Part shown: one piece after another, positions 1-8,292 of the stretch
Layout: every line of letters begins with the position of its first letter
Numbering within the stretch: position 1 is the stretch's first letter
Source: JAKFEW01 sp036675505
GTDB lineage: Bacteria > Cyanobacteriota > Sericytochromatia > S15B-MN24 > JAQBPE01
Assembly: GCA_036675505.1 (NCBI GenBank)
Contig: JAKFEW010000053.1
Location: 1-64,000 of the forward strand
DNA length: 64,000 nt
Direction of reading: 5' to 3'
Position numbers and translations under genes: made by a program
The notes under the pieces: model-generated
What the model saw: the letters and a program-made list of their open reading frames with translations, nothing else
The model's database searches: none
What the model was told of the DNA's origin: nothing

Positions 1-13
1 GGGCCGCGGCGGC

Positions 14-883
14 GTGCCCGCGCCCGGCGGCAGGCGCGGCCGCCGGCGGCCGCCAGGCAAGATCGGCGGCCCGGCCTGGCGCGAACGACGCACGGTCTCG
101 TTCGCGCTTTCGCTCGCGATCCATGGCGCCGTGATCCTCGCCATGCTCAACACCGTGCTGCCCTCGCCCGTGAAGGTGGCTGTGAAGCCGGTCGAGGTGA
201 TCGAGGTCGAGTTCGTCGAGGTGCCCTCGGTGAAGCCCGCCAAGGCCGCGGCGCCGCCGCCGGTCGAGCGTGAGGCGCCGAAGCCCGTGGCCGAGGCGCC
301 GGTGAAGCCTGCGCCCAGGCCGAAGCCGGTCACCCAGGCCGCGCCGAAGGCGGCCGCGCCCGTGGTGTCGCGCCCCAAGCCCGCCACCCATGCCGAGCGC
401 CCCGCCCCCCGCCGGGCCGAAATCCCGGTCAAGCGATCGCCCTCGCAGGCCGAGCTCGCGCAGCTCGCCGCGGCGCGCCTCAAGCGCAACCAGGAAGACG
501 TCGCGAACCGCCTGGCTCAGGTCCAGGCAGGCGCCCAGAAGCAGGAAGAGGCCCCGGCCGCGCCCGAGCGCCCGGCCGGCCGCCCGCAGGTCAGCCACGA
601 CAGCCCGCTCGGCGAGCTGTCGGGCCGCGGCGTGCTCGCAGCCCCTACGCCCGAGTACCCCGAGGTGGCCCAGCGCCGCGTTTGGGAAGGCACCGTGCGG
701 GTTCGCGTGTACGTCGGCGTGGACGGCGGCGTGTCGCGCGCGGTCGTCGAAGGCTCGTCGGGCTTCCCGATCCTCGACGCGGCCGCCACCCGCGCCGCAT
801 CGCGTTACCGCTTCAGCCCGTTGCCGGATGGCGAAGGCCCGACCCAGAGCGGCGTCATCCCGTTCGTCTTCGTCATCCACTGA
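14..883 (+). CDS. TonB-family energy transducer (possibly 5' truncated by window edge)
   Basis: TonB-type proteins couple the inner-membrane proton motive force to outer-membrane transporters. One hydrophobic segment (about residues 29-50, ending LNTVLPSP) follows a basic N-terminus. A long Pro/Ala/Lys-rich linker (about 55-135) could span the periplasm, and a short charged helix follows. The last ~80 residues (EYPEVAQRR, VRVRVYVGVDG, ILDAAATRAASRYRFSP) are a typical TonB C-terminal domain. The start used is GTG, but the frame stays open to the window edge, so the true start may lie outside. No exbB/exbD is seen here; they may be upstream of the window. The family call is sure, the transported substrate is unknown. 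Confidence 0.88.
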   Translation: MPAPGGRRGRRRPPGKIGGPAWRERRTVSFALSLAIHGAVILAMLNTVLPSPVKVAVKPVEVIEVEFVEVPSVKPAKAAAPPPVEREAPKPVAEAPVKPAPRPKPVTQAAPKAAAPVVSRPKPATHAERPAPRRAEIPVKRSPSQAELAQLAAARLKRNQEDVANRLAQVQAGAQKQEEAPAAPERPAGRPQVSHDSPLGELSGRGVLAAPTPEYPEVAQRRVWEGTVRVRVYVGVDGGVSRAVVEGSSGFPILDAAATRAASRYRFSPLPDGEGPTQSGVIPFVFVIH

Positions 884-919
884 CCGCCCGCCGGGCCCGC
901 CCAGACCCGCGTCGACCAG

Positions 920-1240
920 TTAAAAGGCGGCGGCGGCGGCTTCGGCGGCCGCCGCTTCGGCGGCCTTGCGCTTCTTTTCCTCGGCCGCCGCGGTGACCGC
1001 GCGCTGCTTTTGCCAGCCCTGGACCAGGCCTACGCCCTTGTTCACGGACCACCTGGCGCCGGCCCACGCCTGGTCGAATGGCTTTGGGGCCTTCTGGTAG
1101 ATCACCCAGCCGGCCCCGGCCATGCTCGGCAGCACGCACAGCGCCCAGACGAGCACGACGGTCTTGACCGTCGGGCCGCTGGGCGGGACCTTGGTCACTT
1201 TGCGGTCGTGGAGGTTGGCGGTCTTTTTGGCGCGGGCCAT
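920..1240 (-). CDS. Small single-pass membrane protein, unknown function
   Basis: A 106-residue protein, not recognised. It has a basic N-terminus (MARAKKTANLHDRK), one clear transmembrane segment at about residues 26-47 (VVLVWALCVLPSMAGAGWVI) and a C-terminal tail of Ala/Glu/Lys repeats that should form a helix or coiled coil. It converges on the TonB-like gene, and a T/A-rich promoter-like stretch lies upstream (1241-1290). ATG start. The Ala-rich tail could be confused with a random high-G+C frame, but the membrane segment and upstream AT-rich region support a real gene. Confidence 0.6.
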   Translation of the reverse strand: MARAKKTANLHDRKVTKVPPSGPTVKTVVLVWALCVLPSMAGAGWVIYQKAPKPFDQAWAGARWSVNKGVGLVQGWQKQRAVTAAAEEKKRKAAEAAAAEAAAAAF

Positions 1241-1335
1241 GCGATTATCCTGAAAAAGGGGCTATGCCTTATATACCCTTCGGATCGATTCGCGCCCGGA
1301 TTGAGGCGTTCTGTAAGGCCCGCCGCCGATTTCGG

Positions 1336-2283
1336 CTAGGTCACCATCTTGCGGAGCTGCGAGCTCAGGTAGTCGACCCCCATCACCAGCACGATCAGCA
1401 CCACCACCGTCATCGACGCCTGCGGGTACTGGAACATGCGGAAATCGCTGACCATCAAGAAGCCGATGCCACCGGCGCCGATCATGCCGAGCACGGCGGC
1501 CGCGCGGATGTTCGTCTCGAAGCGGTAGAGCAGGAACGAGATGAAGGCCGGCATCACCTGGGGCACGACGGCGAAGCTCAGCACCTGCATGTAGCGCGCG
1601 CCGGTGGCCTTGAGCGCCTCCACGACGCCCTCGTCGATGCCCTCGATCGCTTCCGCGAAGAGCTTGATCAGCACCGTAGCCGTGTGGAATGCCAGCGCCA
1701 GCGTGCCCGCGAAGGGCCCGAGGCCGATCGCCGCCACCAGGACGAGCGCCGCTGCGAAGTCCGGGATCGTGCGGAAGAAATTCGTGAAGAACTTCACGAC
1801 GTGGTAGACCACCGGGTGCGGGCTCGTGTTGCGCGCGCCCAGGAAGGCCACCGGGAACGCCACCAGCAAGGCGAGCACCGTGCCCGCGAGCGCCATCTGG
1901 ATGGTCTGCAGCGTGGCACCGATGATGGTCTGCGGGAACGTATTCTGCCACCAATAGGCCTTGGCGTTGGCCTTGTCGAGCTCGAGCGGCACCGGCAGCA
2001 GCAGCTCCGGCACCGACAGCTCGGGCGGCCGGTCGTAGACCGCCGGGTCCGTCACGCGCGTGAAGTCCGGCGGGAGCATCCGCCCCAGCGTCTCGGCCAT
2101 CTCCGGCGTGCCGCGGATCAGCTCTTCGAGGTTCACCTGGACGCCCGAGAAGGCCCAGACCATCAGCCAGGCCATCACCAGCGCGATCGCCGCGCTGCGC
2201 CAGAAGCGCCTCGGCGGGCGCGGGGGGGCGGCGCGGGGCGGCTCGGGCGGGGGGGCGGTGGCGGGGACAGCGGGCAGCGACAT
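1336..2283 (-). CDS. phnE: Phosphonate/phosphite-type ABC transporter permease PhnE
   Basis: Inner-membrane permease of a PhnDCE-type importer. The start is set at the ATG at 2283 (MSLPAVPATAPP), 10 nt after the phnC stop, because the longer frame upstream is low-complexity and overlaps phnC. After a Pro-rich N-terminus there is one membrane segment, a periplasmic stretch, then a binding-protein-dependent transport domain (about residues 110-315) with the FFRTIPDFAAALVLVAAIGLGPFAG and EALKATGARYMQVL (EAA loop) signatures. It is the last gene of the phnD-phnC-phnE operon. No C-P lyase or phosphonatase genes adjoin, so the substrate could be phosphonate, phosphite or phosphate esters. Confidence 0.92.
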   Translation of the reverse strand: MSLPAVPATAPPPEPPRAAPPRPPRRFWRSAAIALVMAWLMVWAFSGVQVNLEELIRGTPEMAETLGRMLPPDFTRVTDPAVYDRPPELSVPELLLPVPLELDKANAKAYWWQNTFPQTIIGATLQTIQMALAGTVLALLVAFPVAFLGARNTSPHPVVYHVVKFFTNFFRTIPDFAAALVLVAAIGLGPFAGTLALAFHTATVLIKLFAEAIEGIDEGVVEALKATGARYMQVLSFAVVPQVMPAFISFLLYRFETNIRAAAVLGMIGAGGIGFLMVSDFRMFQYPQASMTVVVLIVLVMGVDYLSSQLRKMVT

Positions 2284-2293
2284 CGGTAGCTTT

Positions 2294-3124
2294 CTAGACC
2301 GGGACCGGCGCGTCTTCGTCGTCCCGGCGGTAGATCCGCTCGATGGCGGCATCGGTCAGCTCGTCCGGTCGGCCGTCGAACACGACGCGACCGCCCTGGA
2401 AGCCGATCACGCGGTCCGCGTAGCGGCGCGCGAGCTCGAGCACGTGCAGGCTGACGAGCACCGTGATGCCGTCCTCCTGGGCCACGCGCTTCAAGATGTC
2501 CAGGATCACGACGGACAGCTTGGGATCGAGGGAGGCGACCGGCTCATCGGCGAGGATCACGGCCGGCCGCTGCATGAGGGCGCGGGCGATCGCCACGCGC
2601 TGCTGCTGGCCGCCCGAAAGCGTGTCGGCCCTTTGGTAGGCCTGCTCCAGCAGCCCCACGCGCTCGAGGTTCGCGAGCGCGCGCGCGCGATCGACGCCCG
2701 GGAACCAGCGCGCGACGCTCGGCAGCAACGCCTGGTAGCCCAGGCTCCCCGACAGGACGTTGTCGAACACCGACAGCCGCTTCACGAGGTTGAACTGCTG
2801 GAAAATCATCCCGACCTTGCGGCGCCAGCGGCGCAGCTGCCGGTCGCTCATGCGCGCCACGTCCATCTCGCCGTTGCCGCCGGTCACGAGCTCGCTCGGG
2901 ACCATGATGCGCCCCTCGGTCGGCTCGATCAGGCGGTTCAGGCAACGCAGGAACGTCGATTTGCCGGCGCCCGAGAGTCCCAGGATCACCACGAACTCGC
3001 CGCGCTTGAAGCGCATCGAGACGTCGCTGAGAATCCGCGGCCCGTCGCCGTACGCCTTGTGTAGGCCTTCGATGGCCAATAGCGGCTCGAGGGCCTTCAG
3101 GGAAACGGGGGTGGGCGAGGACAC
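2294..3124 (-). CDS. phnC: Phosphonate/phosphite-type ABC transporter ATPase PhnC
   Basis: Cytoplasmic ATPase that powers the PhnDCE importer. Walker A GLSGAGKS at residues 49-56, Q-loop FQQFNLV near 108-114, ABC signature LSGGQQQR at 169-176, Walker B VILADEP at 189-195 and the switch His in VLVSLHVLE. The length (276) is slightly above the usual ~260 because of an N-terminal extension before LLAIEGLHKAYG. It lies between phnD (21-nt gap) and phnE (10-nt gap) on the same strand, which fixes its partners. The family call is firm; the exact P-compound is not determined by sequence. Confidence 0.95.
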   Translation of the reverse strand: MSSPTPVSLKALEPLLAIEGLHKAYGDGPRILSDVSMRFKRGEFVVILGLSGAGKSTFLRCLNRLIEPTEGRIMVPSELVTGGNGEMDVARMSDRQLRRWRRKVGMIFQQFNLVKRLSVFDNVLSGSLGYQALLPSVARWFPGVDRARALANLERVGLLEQAYQRADTLSGGQQQRVAIARALMQRPAVILADEPVASLDPKLSVVILDILKRVAQEDGITVLVSLHVLELARRYADRVIGFQGGRVVFDGRPDELTDAAIERIYRRDDEDAPVPV

Positions 3125-3145
3125 AGGTGCGACGGCTCCGGGGGG

Positions 3146-4039
3146 CTACTTGATGTTCAAACCGACCTTGCCGAAGGCCTCGCGAACAGGCTCGAAATCG
3201 GCCGGGGTGGCTTCCACGAAGGCGTCGATCCGGTACAGGTCCCAGAGCTGCTTGCGGCCGGCGGGCGTGGCGCTCATGCCGACGAAGACCTTGCGCACCT
3301 TCTGGATCAGCGCGGGGTCGAGCTTGCTGTGGACGGCGATGAGATCGCTGGGGATCGGCTTGCTGAAGGCGATCGGCACGATTTGCCTGGCCTCGCCGGG
3401 TCGGGTGAGGAATTGGGTCCAGGCGGCATCCTCGCCCTTCGTGTCGTTGGCGAAGGTGGCGGCGGCGTCGACCTTCTTGTTCAACACGGCGAGCACGGCG
3501 GCGTCGTGGCCGCCGGCGTAGATGACGCGCGTGAAGTCCCGTTCCGGGTTGATGCCGGCATTCATGAACATCACCTTCGGGTAGATGCCGCCCGAGGTGG
3601 ACGCCGGATCCACGAAGGCGAAGGTCTTGCCCTTGAGGTCCTGCAGGCGCTTGATGCCCGAGTCTTTGTGGGTGATGACGGCCGAGTAGAAGAACGCCTT
3701 GCCCTTGCGCTGGGCCTTGAGGATCACCTGCGCGTTGGCCTTCTTCTCGGCGAGCACGTAAGCACCGGGCGCGAAGAACGCCACGTCGAGCTTGTTGGCG
3801 CGCATCGCCTCGATGATGCCTGTGTAGTCCGTCGCGACGAATGGCACGACCTGGAGGTTGAGCTCCTTGTGGAGGGCCTCGATGACCGGGCGCGTCTTCT
3901 TGAGGATGTTCTGGAGGTTCTCGGAGGGCACGAACCCCACGCGCAGGACCTTCGGTGCGTACGCCTGGGCGCCCGTCGCTGTGAGGAGCACCGTGGCCAT
4001 CAGCACGCCCCCGAGCAGGGTGCGCACGGCGTTGAGCAT
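3146..4039 (-). CDS. phnD: Phosphonate/phosphite-type ABC transporter substrate-binding protein PhnD
   Basis: Periplasmic binding protein that delivers substrate to PhnC/PhnE. It has a signal peptide (about residues 1-26, ending ATGAQA) and the PhnD/SsuA/transferrin-like fold: LRVGFVPSEN near the N-terminus, AMRANKLDVAFFAPGAYVLA, FVDPASTSGGIYPK and DAAATFAND. An AGGAGG at 4050-4055 precedes the start; ATG at 4039 is used here, though a TTG one codon upstream (4042) has a slightly better spacing. A TATAAT-like -10 sits at 4076-4081 on the minus strand. First gene of the phnDCE operon. Confidence 0.93.
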   Translation of the reverse strand: MLNAVRTLLGGVLMATVLLTATGAQAYAPKVLRVGFVPSENLQNILKKTRPVIEALHKELNLQVVPFVATDYTGIIEAMRANKLDVAFFAPGAYVLAEKKANAQVILKAQRKGKAFFYSAVITHKDSGIKRLQDLKGKTFAFVDPASTSGGIYPKVMFMNAGINPERDFTRVIYAGGHDAAVLAVLNKKVDAAATFANDTKGEDAAWTQFLTRPGEARQIVPIAFSKPIPSDLIAVHSKLDPALIQKVRKVFVGMSATPAGRKQLWDLYRIDAFVEATPADFEPVREAFGKVGLNIK

Positions 4040-4042
4040 CAA

Positions 4043-4081
4043 GGGGGAACCTCCTGGAGTGACGTATTTGCCGGAATTATA
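4043..4081 (-). promoter_or_regulatory. phnDCE promoter -10 and ribosome binding site
   Basis: On the minus strand a perfect TATAAT lies at 4081-4076 and AGGAGG at 4055-4050, just before the phnD start. No convincing -35 hexamer is seen at 16-18 nt upstream, so activation or another sigma specificity is possible. Confidence 0.6.
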
Positions 4082-4131
4082 CCCGACGGCGCGGGATTTG
4101 GCCTCTCACGGCGCCGAATTCCCAAATCGAA

Positions 4132-4158
4132 GCGGGCGGGGCCGATGGCCCCGCCCGC
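4132..4158 (-). terminator. GC-rich hairpin, probable terminator of the 4173-4616 gene
   Basis: Perfect inverted repeat GCGGGCGGGGCC / GGCCCCGCCCGC with a 3-nt loop, directly after the stop of the minus-strand gene. The following minus-strand sequence has only a weak T tract. Confidence 0.6.
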
Positions 4159-4172
4159 GCTGAAATCCAGGC

Positions 4173-4616
4173 CTAGCCGGCGTCGTAACCGAAGTGGCTC
4201 GCGATCCCCCGGACCAGCGTCTTGCTGCGCTCGTCCTTGCCGGCGTACTTCATGGCGCGCTGGAGGGCCGCTTCGGCCTCCTCGCGGTACTCCTCGGTGT
4301 GGCACGCGAGCGCCACCTTGATCAGCGTCATCGGCTCGATCGCGCTCGCGACCGCACGCTTGTACGCGAGCAGGGTCTGGTCCTCTCGCTTCTGCAGGAA
4401 GTGGATCATCGCCTTCTCGAGGTGCCGGACGGTCAGCGTCGGCATCGGGGTGCGCACCACGTAGGCGGGCAGCATGTACTCGGCGCGCCGGTAGAACAGC
4501 GGCTGCAATTCCTCGCCGGGCTCGCCGAACTGGAACGTCGTCGAGCGCTCCTGCACCGTCACGTTGACGGTGACGGGGGCCTCCAGAACCGCGACCTTGA
4601 GCTTCTTCGTCGCCAT
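4173..4616 (-). CDS. Hypothetical protein, 147 aa
   Basis: Not recognised. The N-terminal third is beta-rich (KLKVAVLEAPVTVNVTVQERSTTFQF), followed by a helical C-terminal half with many charged residues (HLEKAMIHFLQKREDQ, EEYREEAEAALQRAMKYAGKDE). No signal peptide or membrane segment, so it is probably cytoplasmic. The start is the ATG at 4616, placed 10 nt after GAGGAG; a GTG two codons upstream is too close to that site. It is transcribed away from cca and followed by a strong hairpin at 4132-4158, so it seems to be a single-gene unit between phnDCE and cca. Confidence 0.7.
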   Translation of the reverse strand: MATKKLKVAVLEAPVTVNVTVQERSTTFQFGEPGEELQPLFYRRAEYMLPAYVVRTPMPTLTVRHLEKAMIHFLQKREDQTLLAYKRAVASAIEPMTLIKVALACHTEEYREEAEAALQRAMKYAGKDERSKTLVRGIASHFGYDAG

Positions 4617-4893
4617 GTCCACTCTTCTCCTCTGTCCGCCGCTTCGTCCTTAACCGCTTCCAGAATCCCGGGAAACGTGTCGGGTAGCGGCTTCGGCCGT
4701 CTGACCCTCGGCTGGCGTCTTCACTCCCCTTATACCGAAGCTAACCAGTGTTTTCTCGCAATTGATGATCATTTGCAGAAGAATTAATACGCCATTAATA
4801 TAGTCGGCGACCCGGCGGTCTCCGCATGCGGCGCCGATGCGAAGCCCCCTGGATGTCATAATGCGGCTGCCCCGCCCGGAAGAGGAACCCCCT
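4617..4893. other. AT-rich divergent promoter region
   Basis: About 280 bp between the minus-strand 4173-4616 gene and cca with no gene. The stretch 4730-4805 (ATTAATACGCCATTAATATAG and flanks) is strikingly AT-rich for this genome and probably holds promoters for both directions. A CTTAACC word sits at about 4650, similar to words seen upstream of other genes here. Confidence 0.5.
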
Positions 4894-6222
4894 TTGGCCA
4901 GTGCCGATGAGCGCAGGGAAACCGCGCAGCTGGATCGCGCCCGCGTCGAACGCACGCCGGAGGCGCTGCGCGACTTCGTGCTCGCCGATCCACTGTGCCG
5001 GCGGCTGGCCGCGATCGCCGACGAGCACGGCCAGCCGATCGCCCTGGTGGGCGGCTGGGTCCGCGACTGGCTGCTCGGCCGCTCGGCCCCGGACTGGGAC
5101 CTGGTCGTGCCGGGCGACCCCCGCCCGCTCGCGCGGGCGCTGGTGCAGGACGCGGGCGGCGGCCCGCTGGTGCCGCTGGACGAGACGTTCGGCATCTACA
5201 GGACGCGGCTGCGCAACGGCCTCTCGCTCGACTTCGCCCAGGCGGTGGGGGACACGATCGAGACCGACCTGGCCCGCCGGGACCTGTCGATCAACGCGCT
5301 GGCCGTCAGGCTGCAAGACGGCGCCGTCCTCGATCCGGTCGGCGGCCTCGCGGACCTCGCGGCGGGCGTGATCCGCACGCCCTCGCGCGTGAACCTCGAG
5401 GATGATCCCTTGCGGCTCGTGCGCATTTACCGGTTCGCCGCGACGCTGGGGTTCGCCGTCGACCCGGCGACGGCGACGGCGGCGGGCGAGCTGGCCCCCT
5501 GGTTGGCCCGCTCCGCCGGGGAAAGGGTGTCGGCGGAGCTCGGAAAGCTCCTGAAGACCGGCCGCGCGGCCGACGCCCTCGCCGAGATGAACCAGATCGG
5601 GCTCCTGTCCCAGGCGCTCGGGGCGCCCGCCCAGGGTCCGCGGTCCATGGACGAGGGTCCGACCAACGTGCGGCTGATCGAGGCGTTCCTGGCCGATGCC
5701 GCGCTCGGCCCCCCCTGGTCCCGGCTCGCGACCTGGCTGGCCATCGAGGCCGGCGGCGAACGCACCCGGCTCGCGACGCTTCAACTCGCGGCGCTGCTGC
5801 GCGATCCGCAAGCGCCCTCGGTCGAGATGGCCGCCGCCCGCTTGCGCTGGAGCCGCAAGGAAGACGATCTCATCCGGGCCTGGACCGTGCCGAGGTCCCT
5901 GACGGACGCCGCCGCGTCGCCGCTTGCCACCCACAGGTTCCTGAAGGCCGCCGGCGAAGCCGTCCCGGGCTTCGCGCTGCTCGAAAGGCACCATGACGAG
6001 GGGGCAGCCGCCGCCGTGCTCGCAGCATACTGGCGCCGCCTCGATGCCCCCCTCGCCCGGCTGGTCGACGGCCATGTCCTCATGCGCGAGCTCGGACTCC
6101 CGCCCGGCCGGCAGATCGCCGCGCTGCTGGCCGGGATCGAGGAAGCCCAGGCCCTCGGCGAACTCACCTCGCGCGAAGAAGCCCTCGCTTGGGCCGCGAG
6201 GAAGGGATCCGAGGGGGTATGA
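4894..6222 (+). CDS. cca: CCA tRNA nucleotidyltransferase / poly(A) polymerase family
   Basis: Class II nucleotidyltransferase that adds or repairs the 3' CCA of tRNA. With the TTG start at 4894 (AGAGGA 7 nt upstream) the protein has 442 residues. Motif GGWVRD is at 53-58, the metal-binding pair D67-W-D69 follows, then RRDLSINALAV, and EDDPLRLVRIYRFAATLGF as the nucleotide-recognition neck. The C-terminal ~200 residues are the helical body/tail with many substitutions. In-frame ATGs at 4837 and 4861 are alternatives but have no good ribosome binding site. It could be an A-adding or poly(A) polymerase paralogue; sequence alone does not separate these. Confidence 0.9.
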   Translation: MASADERRETAQLDRARVERTPEALRDFVLADPLCRRLAAIADEHGQPIALVGGWVRDWLLGRSAPDWDLVVPGDPRPLARALVQDAGGGPLVPLDETFGIYRTRLRNGLSLDFAQAVGDTIETDLARRDLSINALAVRLQDGAVLDPVGGLADLAAGVIRTPSRVNLEDDPLRLVRIYRFAATLGFAVDPATATAAGELAPWLARSAGERVSAELGKLLKTGRAADALAEMNQIGLLSQALGAPAQGPRSMDEGPTNVRLIEAFLADAALGPPWSRLATWLAIEAGGERTRLATLQLAALLRDPQAPSVEMAAARLRWSRKEDDLIRAWTVPRSLTDAAASPLATHRFLKAAGEAVPGFALLERHHDEGAAAAVLAAYWRRLDAPLARLVDGHVLMRELGLPPGRQIAALLAGIEEAQALGELTSREEALAWAARKGSEGV

Positions 6223-6325
6223 GATCCTCAGGTCGCTGAAGCGACGAAACGGCCAACTGGCCTCGCATCCGCAGGACGGGCAGCGGCGCTGCGGTGCATC
6301 GGCGACAGAAAGGGGGTGATCAGCG

Positions 6326-7546
6326 ATGGCCGATGAAGACAAGAAACACGACCCAACATCCAATAAACTCGACGAAGAACGAAAAAAGGGCAACCTCCTC
6401 AAGGTCCAGGACGTCATGGCGGCGGCCATGATCTTCGTATCGGCCTATGCGATCACCTGGACCGGCCAGCTCGTCTACCAGTACATCTTCCGCTTCATCG
6501 TCGAAACGATCCAAAGCATCCCGGTCTACCAGACGCTCACCTACAACCAGGCGCTCTGGCTGCTCTTCCGGGTGGCATGCGTCATCTTCATCACGACCGC
6601 GCCGTTCCTGGCCATGATCGTGCTGACCGCGCTCATCGTGATGTACGCCCAGGTCGGCTGGCTGATCACCTTCAAGCCGCTCGAGCCCAAGTTCGAGAAG
6701 ATCGACCCGATCAAGGGCTTCAAGAACAAGATCAACCCCTTCAAGGTGAAGCAGCTCTTCAACGTCGTGAAGACGCTGTTGCTGATGACCGCGATCACCT
6801 ACATCGTCTACACGGTCGTCCGCGACAACGCGAGCGCGATCTTGCAGAGCCTCACGCTGACCGTGCCGGGCGCCATGGCGCTGCTCGGCGCCTTGATCAT
6901 CGCGCTCGCGAAGAAAATCGCGATGCTGATGCTCGTCGTCGCCTTCATCTCCTACCTCTTCGAGCGCTGGCAATGGTGGAAGGGCTTGAAGATGTCCGAC
7001 AAGGAAATCAAGGACGAGTACAAGAAGCTCGAAGGCGACCCCCACGTCAAATCGAAGCAGAAGCAGAAGATGTACGAAATGGCGATGGGCGCCGCCCACG
7101 AGGCCGTCCCGAACGCCGACGTCATCATCACCAACCCGACGCACTACGCCATCGCGCTGGAATACAAGCCGCACCGCGGCATGAAGTCGCCGATCGTGAT
7201 CGCGAAGGGCAAGGACCGCGTGGCGCTGCTGATCCGCCAGATCGCCGAGGAGAACTTCATCCCTACCGTCGAGGACCCGCCCACGGCGCGCGCGCTCTAC
7301 GCCCAGGTGAAGGTCGGCCAGACCATCCCGCAGGAGCTGTTCGTGGCGGTCGCGAAGATCATCGCGTCGATCATGCGCAAGCGCCAGCGCCCCGCGCCCA
7401 TTCCTGCGCCCATGCCCACGCTCACGGGCTATGCGCCGATCCACATCGAAGCGGCCCCTGGCTTCCAGCCGCCCACGCTGCCGCCAGCCACGCCCGACGC
7501 CCCCGCCGATGAGCCCGATGCGCCGCCGGCCGCCGCCCCGGCGTGA
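6326..7546 (+). CDS. flhB: FlhB/SctU-family type III export switch protein
   Basis: Inner-membrane component of flagellar or non-flagellar type III export; its cytoplasmic domain self-cleaves to switch substrate specificity. Four hydrophobic segments occupy about residues 25-215. The linker KEIKDEYKKLEGDPHVKSKQKQK leads to the autocleavage motif N270-P271-T272-H273 in IITNPTHYAIALEY. The core ends near residue 350 and a Pro/Ala-rich tail (350-406) extends it beyond the usual 350-380. N-terminal residues (DKKHDPTSNKLDEERKKGN) match the family's charged start. No other export gene is nearby, which is unusual because flhB normally sits in an flhB-flhA or sct cluster. Flagellar versus injectisome type is undecided. 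Confidence 0.9.
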   Translation: MADEDKKHDPTSNKLDEERKKGNLLKVQDVMAAAMIFVSAYAITWTGQLVYQYIFRFIVETIQSIPVYQTLTYNQALWLLFRVACVIFITTAPFLAMIVLTALIVMYAQVGWLITFKPLEPKFEKIDPIKGFKNKINPFKVKQLFNVVKTLLLMTAITYIVYTVVRDNASAILQSLTLTVPGAMALLGALIIALAKKIAMLMLVVAFISYLFERWQWWKGLKMSDKEIKDEYKKLEGDPHVKSKQKQKMYEMAMGAAHEAVPNADVIITNPTHYAIALEYKPHRGMKSPIVIAKGKDRVALLIRQIAEENFIPTVEDPPTARALYAQVKVGQTIPQELFVAVAKIIASIMRKRQRPAPIPAPMPTLTGYAPIHIEAAPGFQPPTLPPATPDAPADEPDAPPAAAPA

Positions 7547-7670
7547 GCCCTGGCCACCATGCACCTAACGCACTTTTAACAGAAACAAAAGAATGTAAAG
7601 CGAGGGTTTTCGGGATAGTAGACTCAGGAGCGCCGCGCCGGATGAGCTGCGGCCCGAAGAGGAGTCAGCG
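7547..7670 (+). promoter_or_regulatory. AT-rich upstream region of the 7671 gene
   Basis: A region of A/T runs (TTTTAACAGAAACAAAAG at about 7576-7593, then GGGATAGTAGACTC) between flhB and the next gene. It contains one TTTTAAC word like those upstream of lipoprotein genes later in the window. Likely a promoter region; elements are not assigned. Confidence 0.45.
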
Positions 7671-8123
7671 ATGATCGGCCGCACGGACACCCGGACCAAC
7701 ACGGTTCCCACCAAGCCCGTCCCCAAGCCCATGGGCGAAGTGGCCGGCGAAGTCGCGGGCAAGGTCGGCATCGGCACCGATGACGGCCTGGTTCTCTCCA
7801 AGAAGGCCGTCACGCCGGCGCAGGTGAAGGACGCGTTCGAGCGCCTCGACAAGGCCCAGGCCAAGGCCCGCGGCCTGAGCGTCGGCACCCTCGGTGCCTT
7901 CCCGGCCTACCAAAAGGCGCTCGAGGAAGTGCAGGCCGCCAAGGACGAGATCGACGGGCTCCGCAAGCAGGCGCCCAAGCTCGTCGCCGCCGAGGAAGCG
8001 AGCCGCAAGGCCGAGGCCGAGGAGAGCAAGAAGGGCATCCTCGACTTCTTCAAAAAGTGGGTCCTTTTCCCGTTGGCGCCGGTGCCGGTCGCCCTTTGGA
8101 ATCTCTTCGGCAAGAAGGACTGA
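7671..8123 (+). CDS. Hypothetical protein with coiled-coil region and C-terminal hydrophobic patch
   Basis: Not recognised (150 aa). A disordered, Thr/Pro-rich N-terminus is followed by a helical, charged middle (VKDAFERLDKAQAKARGL, ALEEVQAAKDEIDGLRKQAPKLVAAEEASRKAEAEE) likely to form a coiled coil. The C-terminus has an amphipathic/hydrophobic stretch (ILDFFKKWVLFPLAPVPVALWNLFGKKD) that could associate with a membrane. GAGGAG precedes the ATG. It follows flhB by 124 bp and ends at a strong terminator, so it is probably transcribed separately from flhB. No signal peptide. Confidence 0.75.
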   Translation: MIGRTDTRTNTVPTKPVPKPMGEVAGEVAGKVGIGTDDGLVLSKKAVTPAQVKDAFERLDKAQAKARGLSVGTLGAFPAYQKALEEVQAAKDEIDGLRKQAPKLVAAEEASRKAEAEESKKGILDFFKKWVLFPLAPVPVALWNLFGKKD

Positions 8124-8148
8124 CCACCGGCCATCCGGAAACTCGACC

Positions 8149-8187
8149 GCGGCCCGGGGACTTCGTCCCCGGGCCGCGCGCCGTTTT
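8149..8187 (+). terminator. Intrinsic terminator
   Basis: Stem GCGGCCCGGGGA / TCCCCGGGCCGC with CTTCG loop (8149-8177) followed after a short gap by TTTT at 8184-8187, downstream of the 7671-8123 gene. Confidence 0.85.
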
Positions 8188-8292
8188 GACGCCCCGATCC
8201 TCGCATGCTATCTTTCCCGAGCCCATGTACCGCAGCGCCCGTTCCGGACCTGTGGATGCGGGGCACCCTCGACGACCCCTTGGAGGATGCCC

